Below, piece after piece: positions 31,941 through 44,575 of a stretch of 64,000 bases of DNA. The position numbers were made by a program, and so were the translations under genes. Numbering within the stretch: position 1 is the stretch's first letter; the number at the start of each line of letters is the position of its first letter. The stretch is from Viscum album (lineage: Eukaryota > Streptophyta > Magnoliopsida > Santalales > Viscaceae): positions 1,267,399,424 through 1,267,463,423 of the forward strand of contig OY728147.1 in assembly GCA_963277665.1 (NCBI GenBank). The letters are read 5' to 3'. The notes under the pieces were generated by a model. The model was given only the letters and a program-made list of their open reading frames with translations. It searched no databases and was not told the DNA's origin.

Positions 31941-33874
31941 TGTAACATCTCACCCCTCACCATTGGCTTGGGATGGAGATGAGACATTACTAGGCCTTAG
32001 GTGACATCCCCAAGTCACCAAAGGTGGGAAATAAATGCCAAGGGATCCATAAACATTTGGGGATGATTTTCCATTTTTAAATAAAACAAACAAACCAAGA
32101 ATAAAATAAAAAAAACCATTATATGATGCATGAGAACAATGTAATACAACTCAAAGTAATACCAACTAACAAAAAAACCAAACTAAAACCATGAATCATA
32201 ACATAGTATAAAGTAAAAACTAAAAACAATAACCTAAAGATAACCAAGAAATCCATAAAAAACTCCCAACAATCTCTAAGATCCAACTCAACAGTCCATG
32301 ACCAAGGCATCATGATACATTAATAAAGAACTGAGATACCTTTCCTTTACATTTGTCTCTATATAAAATATCTGCAAACACACCAAAGTTCCCAAGAAGG
32401 GGTGAGTATAAAACTCAATAAGATTTCACCAATGACTTACCAACTCACACCACTAGGATAAAACAAGTTACTACATTTAAATAAAATATTTTAAAACAAT
32501 TTAACGCAGTTTATAATGAAACCAAAACCATTTATAAGAAAAATAGTTTTCCAAGGAAAGAAACCAACCAAGTCTTTCTAACCATTTTACAAATCCATTT
32601 AGCACAACCCATTTCATTCCACACATCCAAACATTCATACAACCATGTAACTCCCTATACTAATGAGTGGCTAGTCATCCTTTCACCAAGACATCACTTT
32701 GTGAACCATTTTGATGGTGGAAAGTTCATACCCTTATCTGTACCACTTTTTATGGGGGAAACTTCATACCCTTATCTGTCCCAATTCACATGAACACATG
32801 CCAACCATTTATGTAATAAAACATTCCAAACCAATTGAGCCACCATTTCAATAAAATAATATCCTTTTATTGAAAACATTTTCCAACTAATTTTCCATTT
32901 ATCAAAATCAATCAACCATTTTAAAATCATGTAACCAATTTCACTTTCCATAAAATAACCAATTTCTATAAATTTCACAAACCATCACTAAAGAGGGTTT
33001 CCAAAAATTATTTCACAATTCAAACCAAGAAATTCAATCAATTTGAAATCAAGATTCATGTTCTAACTAATAGGAGTCAAGAGTAAATCCACCTACCTCA
33101 CAAACTTAGGAAAAAATGAAGAATGGAACACAAACTTCAAAACTTAGCTTGAAACTCCAAAAACAATCCTTAGATTTTATTACCTATCCTTTAAACAATC
33201 ATAACTCATCATTATTGGCATCACACAATATGAATATATCCCCAACGGATTATATTCATGAATCCAAGTGAGGGAAGAATAAGAAAACTAAGGAAAGCCA
33301 CCATGAATGGGAACTTATTAAGGTATGTGGCCTCCAACACACCAAGATTCACTAATGGATCACTCTTGAATCAAGAGGGAGGGTCTCTACAACCTTTAGA
33401 AGGAGTGGAATTCGAGTTAGGGTCATATTAATGTAAAATTATGAATTAAGTGTGTAATCTATGTGATATCCACAATTTTCAGATATTATTTTTAATGGTG
33501 CAAGGTTAAGGTGCACAGTTAGGAAAACCGTGTACTGATCATGTGCTAGACACTGCCTCAAAACACCCCTCACCCGGTTGGCTTTCATAGTTAGACAATC
33601 TGTTTTCCAATCATACTAAACCCCTTCACATGATTTCTCCTAGGTAACCGCATGGTTTGGCCAAACTGTGTGCCTACCCAGTGCCCTCTATTTTAGTTGC
33701 ACAGTTTTCTGGGAGGTACTAAATGGTTTCTACTAACTGTACTCAAATTTTTCATCTCCATAAAAGACCCCAAAACTTGTTAAAACTACCTCAAACCTTC
33801 CCAAACTTAACCCAATAACTTTATATACTTAAAATACATACATGGTTTAATTACCTGAAACTGAGGGTGATACA
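31941..33874 (-). mobile_element. Gypsy C 5' LTR (antisense), 1934 bp
   Basis: In + orientation it runs TGTAACATCTCACCCC (31941) to CTGAGGGTGATACA (33874). On the coding strand this is TGTATCACCCTCAG...GAGATGTTACA. It pairs with the left LTR at 24926-26786. Their similarity is clear over the full length, with many substitutions and small indels, so the insertion is not recent. A possible flank AAATA follows at 33875, but the left target duplicate cannot be checked because that LTR's outer end is unclear. Confidence 0.92.
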
Positions 33875-35415
33875 AAATAAATTCATGTATAACATGTCAT
33901 ATAAAAATCCAAAGAAATTAAAACCAAAAGCATAGGTAACATCAACCAAGGATCACAACAGGTCAGGCTAGCTAGGACACTCATACCTAGACATAGAAAA
34001 TAACACACATCAAGTATCTAGATATATGCATTGAATCTAGAGATCAAAGGAACACCCTATAAATTGAACCTCCCAATAGTGTCTAACAAGTCCCTAGAAC
34101 AATGGGCCTAGAAAGTAGAGGAACAACCCATGAATGAACCCCTTGAAAATATCAACAGATGATGTTTATTATTACACCTTCCACCTAAGTACCTAAGACT
34201 TCCCATGTGCTACATTTTCCAAACCATTTCATCAAAATCATGAATTGGAATCCATTTAATAAATCCATTTCAAAATTATTTGAAAATACTTTTTCTTTTA
34301 CCAAAATAAGGATAAACCATATTTTCTCAAAAACCCATTTCTACACACACAATTAAATCATGCTAGTTTATTTATAAAACAATTTATAAAAACTAAAGCA
34401 ATACAATTCATATAACATAGGCTAGATATGGAACCACCTACCTCAAACTTGGGTCGTACATGCCTGCAATGGGATCCACCAACATGAAAGAATGTAAAGA
34501 AAACAACGGAGGACCTAGAATCAATCCCTATATCTCAGAATCAATTCAATAATAAAAATTCTCGATAGAGAAGATAACACAACATGTACCTTAAGAAACC
34601 CGTACACCGCAACGCAACCAAAACAAAGTCCAAACCATATAGGAATATCGCACAACATATCTAGAAGGGATCAAGAGAATCAACACCACAAGACCAAAAA
34701 ATATGAAAACATATCATAATGACACTACTGCAACCAATGGAAATGAATAACCAAAAAGATCACTTAATCGGTGAGACTCATCACAACCATGATGAATATT
34801 AATAGCCAAATGAAACAATCTTGAAGAAGAAGAGATCCCCAAAATTTATTGGGATAGATTCTAGGTCTCAAGAGAAAATCCTACCCATATAATTAAAAAT
34901 TAATCATCCGTACAGTGCCTTAAAAAGAACTAATCCCGAAACATTCACGATGTGAAACCATTTCACGACATGAATTTTTAATTAATAAAATATGTCAAAA
35001 AATGCATCGCCTCAGATTAAAAATATTGACTTTAACCATTTCATGTTGTAAACCTGATTCATGGAATGTAAACCTTTCATGCATTGAACCAATTCATGAC
35101 ATCTTCCTGGAAACCAATACATGACATGTAAACATTTACCACATGAAAATTCACTATAGGTAGTGAACAATATAGACTTTGAAAAAAGAACCCAAACCAT
35201 CTCTAGTGTTCTTCGAACTCGGGTAGAACCCCACAAAGCCTTTGAAACATTTATACTCAGACTCCATTAATTCCAAAAAACATATATCCCCAAACTTTAG
35301 GTAATCTTACCCAGCAAAGGCTATCTATCCTCATAATTCCCAAAATATACCCAAACAAAGAGGGAAACAAAAATGGAGATAATAAATAACCAAAAGTGGG
35401 TAAAAGGATGTTACA
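33875..35415 (-). mobile_element. LTR-like fragment, antisense
   Basis: Ends with GGATGTTACA at 35415 (coding strand TGTAACATCC, a typical LTR start). Contains AT-rich non-coding sequence and a cluster of CATGACATGTAAACC-like short repeats (34940-35150). No PBS or PPT on either side and no coding sequence, so it is a truncated or solo LTR, perhaps split by gypsy C. Confidence 0.55.
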
Positions 35416-36311
35416 AAACACATATATGAAAATTATAATTAATTATTCAACTTTATTTCCTTGTAGAAGTTTAATCAAAATATAAAGATTGTTTCATGAT
35501 ATCTTGTTTTTTCAGTTGGTTTACAAGGGAAAAATCATGAAGAATTTTTAAAATTTGTCAATAAATTTCATGGTCCATTTAGAAAATTTATCTTTGAAGA
35601 CAATGGAATAACTCATGCAGAAGATTGATCATTTTCTACTCTATTTAAATAATTTTTCTTTGTCACTAATTTTGATATTGAGAGAATTTATAAATAAGCA
35701 TATGATGAAATAAATAGACCATAAAAACTGAATTATATATATCACAGGATAGGGAATGACCAGATCTAGGGGGATTATAGAGAAGTGGCTCTGCTATGAT
35801 AAAGTAGTGGAATGAAAATAAGCATTTATATTATTAGAAAATGAGATTTTTTTATGTTTGTTATTGTACTAAATTTATACCATCTAATATAAAATATTAC
35901 TTTATTTTAATTTTGAAAATATTTATTAAGTGATGTTTGATTTTTTATTTAATTATAAAGATATTTTATTACATTTTTAATTCATTTATTTTTCACATGA
36001 CATGATTTTTTTAAAATAACACAAATCATGATACAAGGAATAGACATTATGTTAATGTTCCACATATAATAGCTTATAATCATGTTTATAAATGTAATCG
36101 CCAATACCACACCTTCGATTAACTATAACTCTACTAGCCCCGGTAACTCTATATCCATGTTGATTAGGTTATTTAGATGTTATTATTAAATTGTAAAAGG
36201 TTATATGGGATATTTATTTGTTAAAAATTATTAATAAAATATAAAATCACCTTATATAAGAAATTATTTAAAAGTATATTCATAAAAAAATGACATATCA
36301 AAGTGGGTCAC
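35416..36311. other. AT-rich interval with an isolated exon-like segment
   Basis: Bases 35518-35628 on the + strand follow a good acceptor (TATCTTGTTTTTTCAG) and read openly for 36 codons: GLQGKNHEEFLKFVNKFHGP, then FRKFIFEDNGITHAED, then a stop. The composition is protein-like, but I do not recognise it. It could be a terminal exon of a transposon gene or of a captured host gene. The rest is AT-rich with no signal. Confidence 0.35.
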
Positions 36312-38466
36312 TGTAATACCTCATGTGTAAAAAAGGTCTTGAATTTTTATAGAATTTTGGATTTTCAGTTGGTTAAGAGGATATATTTTAAATATTTTTT
36401 TTGAAAGGAGTTATGAAGGTTAGAAATTCCTAAAATAGGTGTTTTGGATTGGGGAAGAATCTCAGCAAGCGAATTGGGGGTTCAGGACACAGAGTCGGGG
36501 GTTGCGGTATGTTGTTATGGCACTATTAGTTAGTTGGTGGGCAAGGCAGAAGCCTAGGTGGGCTGTTGGGCACATCGACTGGTTGATGAACTAATATCAA
36601 CAATCCAGTGGAGGCCAATGGCTTGCTAGTGGCCTCCCGTGTGATTTTAAAATGAGGAGTATCCTCGTAATTTTATCAGGGTCACCCCTATTTGCTTTCA
36701 CTCAGGAATTTAGCCTACCTTTCAGCCAACAGACCCCTCTAACACCCTCCTCCCATATCATGGAGGATCTCCCTCACCCATGCTCTATTTATTCCACTAT
36801 TAGGTTCGATCAAGATCCCGAGGCGAGTCTACGAGTCCTCTTGTTTCCCTTCTTCGTTTATTTCAGTGATTAGTTGTCCTTACCTATTTTAATCTAATTT
36901 TCCCTATTTCTAAGGTGTTTGTTCCCTTATTATTTTCCTTCTAATTTAGATTGAACTGACATTCAACATCAAATGTGTATACTCTCTTAAGTCCAAGCCT
37001 ATCCCATAACCTCACTTATTTGTTCAAGTGAATATGTTGTGTGGTCACATAGGCTATCGAGTGTTGACCTATAATTTATTAAATTATATCAACTTTGGTT
37101 TTGGATTAATTAAAATAACTAAATTAGATAGTCTACCTTTTTTGGATAGATTTTATTAAATGATTAATCTATGTTACAATTTTTCCAAAATGGGGATTAT
37201 GTTTTGGAATCAATGATAGTCAAATGGAATGTTAGAATCATCAGTTTAGTGAAATGGAAGTGAATATTAAATCGGGCCTATTGAAATAGTAAAGTGGTTT
37301 TGTAAAATGATGATGATTTAGGACTTGGTTTGAAATTTAATGGATGAAGGGAAAACACCCCTTGGGGGTGGTTTTCGTTTAAAGGATGATCAAAACCCCC
37401 TTTTTGGTGGTCTTGTTTTAAAGGCAATGAAAACACCCATTATGGCGGTCTTATTTTAAAGGTAATGAAAACACCCATTAAGACGGTCTTGTTTTAAAGG
37501 TAATGAAAATTCTCCCTTGGGGTGGTTTTGTTTTAAAGGAAATGGAAAACAACCTTTATGGGTGGTTTCAATATTTGGCTAAGAAAAATCCCATTGGGGA
37601 GGTTCGTGTTACTTATAGGCTTATGTCATCGGTTGAGAAAACTCTCATAGTGGAGGTCCATGTTACTTTTTGGATTATGCCTTGGGATGATAAAAAATCA
37701 TAGGGGAGGTCCATGTTACTTATTATCTCATGGAATAGGTTGATAAAACTCTCATAAGTGAGGTTCATGTTACTTTATCATGTATATCAGGGAAACCCTC
37801 ATTTGTTATACTAGGATGAATATTCATTGCAACATGATCAGTGCCACCCTAGTATTAGATGAGGTAGTTATTGTCAATCAGGGTCATGAACCTAAGCTTT
37901 TAAAATGGTGTAGTCATCCTTGAGTGTCACTTCGAACCCAGGTATTAGTCATTTGTTTATTATTGTTGGTGGTGGCCTACTGAATTGTACTCACACCCTG
38001 CTCTGGATGCCATGACACTTGGGTACTAGAAAAAATATCACTATGTGATCAAAGGTTATAGGTTTAGGGAAAGGGCTCATTACATGAGGTTTTACTTGGC
38101 ATTCTAGAGTGGAGTGTATATGTTGGTACCAGGCCCGACTCAGGACCAATTGGGGTTGTTCATAGTTTTAATTTTATTTTGGTTCTTTTATTATTCTTGT
38201 ATATAATCTACCCATAGGGGATCATTTGAGACATATATGTCATACTCCATTTGTTATAACATTATGATGTTTTTTTTGTTGTATCAACACTTTTCCTATC
38301 CTTTTGCAATGGTCATTTGGTTTGGTCATGTGATTGGTATTACTTTTTTAGTTATTACTACTCTAATATGAGGGTATAGTCTCCCCACAATATTCTTATA
38401 GACCATATCCACTATTTGGTAGCATATGGAATACAGGGAGGCACACTTGAGACCATGTAGTGACCA
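36312..38466 (+). mobile_element. Ty3/gypsy LTR, forward orientation
   Basis: Begins TGTAATACCTCATG (36312) and ends about TAGTGACCA (38466), just before a TGGTATCA primer-binding site. A TATA-like CTCTATTTATTCC lies at 36782. The 0.4 kb before this is GC-richer, as in many U3 regions. It contains a degenerate tandem repeat (37330-37760). Internal sequence after the PBS is lost within 100 bp at a copia LTR. A 36652-36873 open frame inside it is not a gene. Confidence 0.75.
37330..37760. repeat. Degenerate ~41-bp tandem repeat inside the forward LTR
   Basis: Units on the pattern GGTGGTCTTGTTTTAAAGG, then AATGAAAACACCCATTA, recur from 37340 to about 37550 (about five good copies). They fade into more degenerate GGAGGTCCATGTTAC-type units down to 37760. 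Confidence 0.8.
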
Positions 38467-38470
38467 TCGA

Positions 38471-38484
38471 TTTGGTATCATTTA
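38471..38484 (+). promoter_or_regulatory. Primer-binding site of the forward gypsy LTR
   Basis: TTTGGTATCATTTAG at 38471 resembles the tRNA-iMet primer-binding site TGGTATCAGAG. It lies 4 bp after the likely LTR end. Confidence 0.6.
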
Positions 38485-38567
38485 GTGGTTCAAGGTAGTG
38501 GGACAATATAAATGTTGGTTCTGGGAACAATGAAAGTGCATGAAGGGTCAATGGCCAACTTAGATTT

Positions 38568-40527
38568 TGTTGGATTCAAAATATCATTCAAAATGTACAA
38601 GATGTAAAAATCATGACCAATGAAATTTTTTCCAAATAATATTGAAAAATAAAATTCCAGAACTAAGAGAACATCTATCCATGCCCATTTTATAATTAAT
38701 TTAATCACAATAATAATAATTACCTTGGTCTTGAGATCTTTATTCATTGAGGATATTGATCGTTCTCATCCGATTGGCATAACATTGTTGTATTATGGAG
38801 AACCAAAGTAGAGATCCTCTAGCGGTGATCCACACATGATCCTTCGTTTTTCGAATAACGTCGATGAATCTTTGGGTGCTCGAACAACTAATTGACCATC
38901 TTGCATTATTTACCTTAAATCGCTTTACATTCCTTCCAGCTTGAAGGAATCTCTGTTGTTCTTATTGTTCTTGAAAAGATGAGAGGAGGAGGATCTTGAG
39001 AGGAAGTTTTTGTGCATCATGATTAAACTTCTATAGAATGCAATAATAACCTATTTATAGACTCAGGGCCAGGGTTTACTATTTAATTAAATGCACAAGG
39101 TCCCTTTAATAAAATATTAAACCTCAAGAAACCTCATGTCGTGTGATAAAATAATAATAATATTTTATTCGATGGCATGCGCTAAAGGGTGTAGTGATAA
39201 ATATTATTTTATGGTCTTACAAATTAATATTTATCAACAGACCTAATCTCATCCTGATCATCCTTCTTAACATTTATCGAATACCTGAATAGATATTTTT
39301 ATTAAATATTTATCCATTCAATAAATAAATAAATATTCTATTCACAAACTGATGAATAAATATTTATTTAATAATTTCAAAACTAAATAAATTATTTATT
39401 TAATAAATAAATAATTATTTATTATGACATGAATAACAAGTGATAAATAAATATTATATATTCACATAACCAAAAAATTACCTCACGAATAAATATTTAT
39501 TTAATATTTATGATCATTTATTAAATATTGAATAAATATTAATTCTCAGTTTGGAGAATAATATTTATTACAATTCTTAAATATAAATAATATTTATTGA
39601 GATCAAATGAAACACCTTGTGTTTGTCCATCTAGGCCCCTTACTCAGTGGCATTAGGTGGGATTCCCTAAAGTTCAAGATTACTATCTAGCAACACGTTA
39701 ATTCACCCATGGAGTATGAAGGTATGTCTCAATGACAACAACCACATATGAACGCTCACTGTTTAATGTAACCCCCTTTGTCTCGATATCTCATTAAAAA
39801 TGTTTCATACTTGTGTCATCAACCTTTATGCTTGATATGACTTTATTTGACTATCTAAAATAAGCTCATCGTTACACCATGATCATGAAATTTATTGTGA
39901 TAGTTTCATTTCAATCAAATGGGAAATATATCAACTTCCATAAATATGGAAGAGGCAAATCCTTCCTCAACTTATTCATTAATAACATATCATTTGCGAC
40001 ACACCCAATATACCCAACTTTTCCATGAACTATATCATCATGGTTTATGATAATACAATAAAACGTGTGATTCATGACATGTATTAATAATAATCTTAAA
40101 GTCCAAGGTCCACCACATATGCTCAAAGATAAAAATATCCAATAACAAAAAAACATGTAGAATTCCTATAGGAACATCTATTCTCATAATATATTATCTT
40201 AGAGATTACCAAGTGCAATGTTTATGAGATAAAGTGTCATCTTCTTACAAGTACTCGAACTTGAAGGTTAACATACCATGTGTCCCATCATATAATTTTA
40301 TCTAACCATAGAATGATATTTTAGAATATCATCATGACACTTCAAGGTTCTCATCATAGTGAGAAACTTTTATGACCTTTTTAATGAGAAAAATATTCTA
40401 GTATATTATCACATTAATGTTTTATAGAAGAAAAATCAATATGTGATACAATATTGATATTTAAATCCATGAATATACAAGTAATATAAAGTAAAAAGTA
40501 GTCAGTTCTAGGGAAGAAACTCCAACA
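38568..40527 (-). mobile_element. Ty1/copia 3' LTR (antisense), 1960 bp
   Basis: Exact inverted tips TGTTGGA (38568) and TCCAACA (40527). The minus strand just inside reads GCAAGTGGGAGTC, the characteristic copia polypurine tract (CAAGTGGGAG), so this is the 3' LTR of an antisense element lying to the right. The minus-strand TATA box (GAGTCTATAAATAGG) is at about 39050-39064. The U3 part (39250-39600) is full of AAATAAATATTTATT repeats. Open frames within it are composition artefacts. Confidence 0.93.
39280..39600. repeat. AT-rich palindromic short repeats in copia U3
   Basis: About ten overlapping copies of ATAAATATTTAT / TTATTTAATA, each self-complementary, in roughly 320 bp upstream (on the minus strand) of the copia TATA box. 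Confidence 0.8.
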
Positions 40528-43050
40528 GACTCCCACTTGCGTTGGATCCAACTAATAATGATTGGTTAGTTTTCACATATTAAACATACTTCTGCTGAGT
40601 ATGGATATAACTATTTGGCCCACCCTATTTCTATGGCTAGGGTTGGTAAAGCCACATGTTTTTGTAAAGAATTTTCTTATTGTGACATCACTACCTTGAG
40701 AAAATACCTCAAGTAGTTATATTACTGAGTATACACCTCTTATTTCCCTTTTTAGAATCCTGATATCTTGATTAGATATATAGTCAAATATTTTCATAAT
40801 AATGATAATTTTTTTTACTTTTTATATAACCTAAAATAGGAACGTGACATTACTAGACCACTTATTAAGTTGAATCAAAAGCCGCAACATACTCAAATAT
40901 TATAGATATGGCATCCAATGGCTATAATAAGTTTATTTTCCACGTGTTATCAATATATCTATCTTGAAAACTTATATCTTTACCACTAACCTTCTAGAGA
41001 CACATGTCATTCATTCATTTCTAGATGAATATTCTATGATTACTATGCATGATTTATCTATAAATGAATTTATGAAATCCATATATTTGATTGGAATTTA
41101 TTGATGTCACCAACCCTTTCTAGTTATGCCTTGTAAACATATACTATAGGGTCTCCTTTTTTTTCACGTCATATAGAAATCTTCTATAAGGTTTCCTCCA
41201 AATGAGGTGTCCTTGAAAATCAATAGCCCAATATGATTATCATAGAAATATGAACTTACAAATAAAATTAAAAAATATTTTAATCATGATGATCAGTGTA
41301 TAGGTTTTTTCATGGAATAAACCTTTCAATAATCAATCATGATTTATTGGTACCAGCTTATACCATCCATGTCATGTTTCTCTTGAATGATCACCAACAA
41401 TATCAAGTCTTAGAAACATTCAAAGAACATAGTACCTACATCATGATACATGGAATCTATTAATTGAATTCATACATACTTTTCAACCTTATCATGTTGT
41501 TATTTACTGCTTCTTTTTAGGAATATTTATTTTTAAAGAATAAAATATTCATCACCCATCATGGTGAACATAAACCACCTCTTTGGTTATGGATTCCTAC
41601 ACAGTATGTGTCTCTAGAAATACTCCTCCCACTATGCTTAGGGGAGTCCAACATTCTTATGCCAACTCATGTGCATCCAGATCCTTAACTAAGTCTGCTC
41701 CCACCATCCATAAAAGACATGCTTTTATTATGGAAACATATTTGGTCTTAACTATATGTTAATATCCTTAGTGGATATAGGGTTATTAACTGAGATACAT
41801 TAAGTGTTTCATGCCCCTCTATAGCTAAATCTGACTTTTAACAAACAGTTTTCAACAAACACTTGTGGTTGTATCCTAATAGATTCATATCATATCACAA
41901 TTGATATTATATCTATTAGTCAATATAGTTGGAAAATGGTTAGTTGTTGCGCTGTTATTTTCAAAACATGTCTTGAAAGAAATTATGGAAGATTTGTAAT
42001 ATATATAAGATTCATCATTGATATTCCTTTTACTTACTTCACTATATTGATGTATATAAAGAAATGTGAGTTTGTGAATACCTTTACTCCACATGTCTAA
42101 TCAATGAATACTTGGATAAGATGTTCTCTGAAAAACCATCCCAAAGGATCCTTTATCTTTACCAACTTTACTCATCCACTCCACTGAGAATTTATAATTT
42201 TTTTAAAGGAATATCATGAAGTATATGAATTTAACTCAAGATTTATAATAGTTCACGTGGAAATGTTGAACTAACTATAAAAGATTTATGGAAAAATTTT
42301 ATTTATAAAGGTCACTTTATCTAAAACATGATACGTATTTTGTTAGTATACCTATTATCTTAGCTCAATATAGACTAAAACAATTTTCTATGTATAATAA
42401 AGTCAACCACTTTTAGTTTTATTTGAAAAATAATTATCTTGGTGCAAGTGGGTAAGAGTCTTGGATTTTATATTACTCATTCATTGCAATGTACATCCAT
42501 GATTCAAGAATTATTAAACCATTAGTTTAGTATTAAGTACCATAGAAACATTTATTCCAAATGTGAAATAATGTATTGTTGTGTATAGTTGTACACTAAG
42601 ATATATTTTATGGTAAAATTAAATATAAAATAAAATTAATTCATTTTTCAATCAAAAGTAGTGATCTCCCCTTGGCTGATATAATAATTTACCTTTCTCA
42701 TCTCCTTTTGAGTTCACTATATAACCTTTATTTTCTTGCTCATTTCCTATATTTATATCAATGTATGTTGGAAGCATATTGTATTTTAATATGCAAGTGA
42801 TGAATAAAAACTTGATGAATATACCTAAAGTGGATGATTTTTTTTATTTCTTAAATTCATTGTAATTTATTTTCCATTGTACATTTTTTACACATAAGAA
42901 GAAAATATCCTCATGTTTATTCTACTACCTCTAAATCCTTTGTCTCTTTGAAGGATTCTATAAAGGATATTTTGGATTTATATTAGCTATGGGATCTTTA
43001 ACCTTGCCTTTCAAAATTTTCACCGTAAGTGGTGGAGAAACATGTTTCAA
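40528..43050 (-). mobile_element. Copia internal region, heavily decayed
   Basis: Lies between the copia PPT/3' LTR and gag. About 2.5 kb, shorter than a normal copia pol (about 4 kb), with only weak coding traces. One is minus strand EYVAAFDST near 40890, reminiscent of the EAEYVAA motif of copia RNase H. Integrase and RT are not recognisable, so pol is mostly deleted or badly mutated. Confidence 0.5.
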
Positions 43051-43059
43051 CCAATCCTT

Positions 43060-44033
43060 ATCTGCTTGTTAAAGTTTGGACAAAAGTTTCTTGAGAAACT
43101 TGTAAATTTCATTTATTTGAGCTCAGAGAAATAAGAATAACCTTTTTGGTGAGGATAATAAAATAAGATTAATGAATAATTTCTTATCCAAGTGTAAATC
43201 CAATTTTTCTAATTGATTAATATACCCTAGCATTTTGAAACCATGATCAGTATCCAGATCCCCTTCTTCCACTTTACACTAATATAGTGAATTGAAAATC
43301 TTATTTATCTCAAGCCTTTCCTTCTCTTTCTCAAGAAAAATAAGATGAGATATTATGATATAAACACCCATGTTTTTATATTGCATCATTAACTCTCCAT
43401 ACATAGTTGATAATATAATACAACAGACATTATCTTCTATATATCTCTAATAAGAAGACTTTTCACCTTTTCTCACCTACTGGGGTGGTAGAATAAGATT
43501 AGGGGATTCCAATATATAATACAATTTTTTTTGATAATAATTCATCATATAAATGATTATACCATATCGAAAAATTTGTATTTGTAAGGATATAACCTAA
43601 GTTAAGGAATATTCATAGTGATTTCATGGTTTCTCTTTCCATTATTCTACAAAAATAGAGAAAATTATTGGTCCTTATCTTTATTACAATTTATGTGAGG
43701 CATAATAATAATTTTAATTTTATAAAGTCTCCCACTATTTTATCAAGTCTCAATATCCCTCTCCATTGAACTCAGAATATCCTATAAATTTAGACATTCA
43801 AGTGGAAAGGATCCATATTTACCTCCTTAAGATCCAGAATATGGTCATGAAAACCATACAAATGTGTTTAGGTAGACGGTCTTGTCAACTATGGGCTTGA
43901 GGTTCCTTGTTTTGTTGAGTGAACTCCCCAATATTGAAATCCTGACTTGGATTTCCTCAACACTAGCCTCCAAATTTATATTGAATAGACTATAGGCATT
44001 AATTTCAATATAATTTTGGTTAAGTTGACCCAT
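43060..44033 (-). pseudogene. Ty1/copia gag (UBN2-like), degenerate
   Basis: The minus strand contains HGFKMLGYINQLEKLDLHLD and NLILLSSPKRLFLFL, then INEIYKFLKKLLSKL and ADKDWLK. This matches the order and spacing of copia gag (…HVLKMIGYIE-LE-LG…L-SLP-SY--F…LL--L-TAE…). The first part (43845-44033, MGQLNQNYIEINAYSL...) is a separate open frame upstream. Several stops and frameshifts. This supports assigning the neighbouring LTR to copia and the same orientation. Confidence 0.75.
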
Positions 44034-44463
44034 TATCTTAGTTAAGACTCCCTGATAATTAAAGTTCCTCCCCGAATATGGCCCAAATCGACACTTTAAC
44101 TATGGTTTGTCTTAGTTTAGTTAATAGAAGGCATAATGACTTAATATTAACTTGATAATTTTTTTTATTATGCGTGAATTTTATTATTTTATCTTTTTAC
44201 ATGTCTTTATAATATTAAGTGGATTTTACTTAAGTTATTAACCACATATAGATAAAACAATTATGCACAATCCTTTTATTTTAATTCTATCTTTACATAT
44301 CAAACCATTTATTTATGTTATAACAGTCTTACATCCATAAAATAAATAAATAAATGACATGATCATGAGCTTATCTGATGGTTGATTTATTAAGTGGACA
44401 ATAAATCAGCATATGACCCTAGAGGAAAACTCCTTATTCTAGTATTAGAATGAGTTGTAACAT
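44034..44463. other. Copia 5' UTR remnant / junction
   Basis: AT-rich, no gene. The copia 5' LTR that should follow on the right is absent. The sequence meets a CACTA-like terminus at 44464, so the copia was truncated here or cut by that element. Confidence 0.4.
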
Positions 44464-44575
44464 TCACTAGTAGAAATCTGGGATTTCAAAGAGGAAAGAT
44501 TCAGGAGACCGCCAAATGATGGTCTTTATTGACCTCATTAGTGACCACCAAATGGAGGTTGTTGGGATTTTTCAC
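44464..44575 (+). mobile_element. CACTA-like 5' terminus with subterminal repeats
   Basis: Starts CACTAGTAGAAATCTGGG, a typical CACTA tip, followed by two GACCGCCAAATGATGGTC / GACCACCAAATGGAGGTTG units. These resemble the block at 4744-4912 in motif and spacing. No matching TAGTG end was located to the right. Confidence 0.7.

Noticed and set aside
38490..40156. Minus-strand frames of 81-85 codons
   Set aside because: Within the copia LTR. No domain; AT-rich composition.
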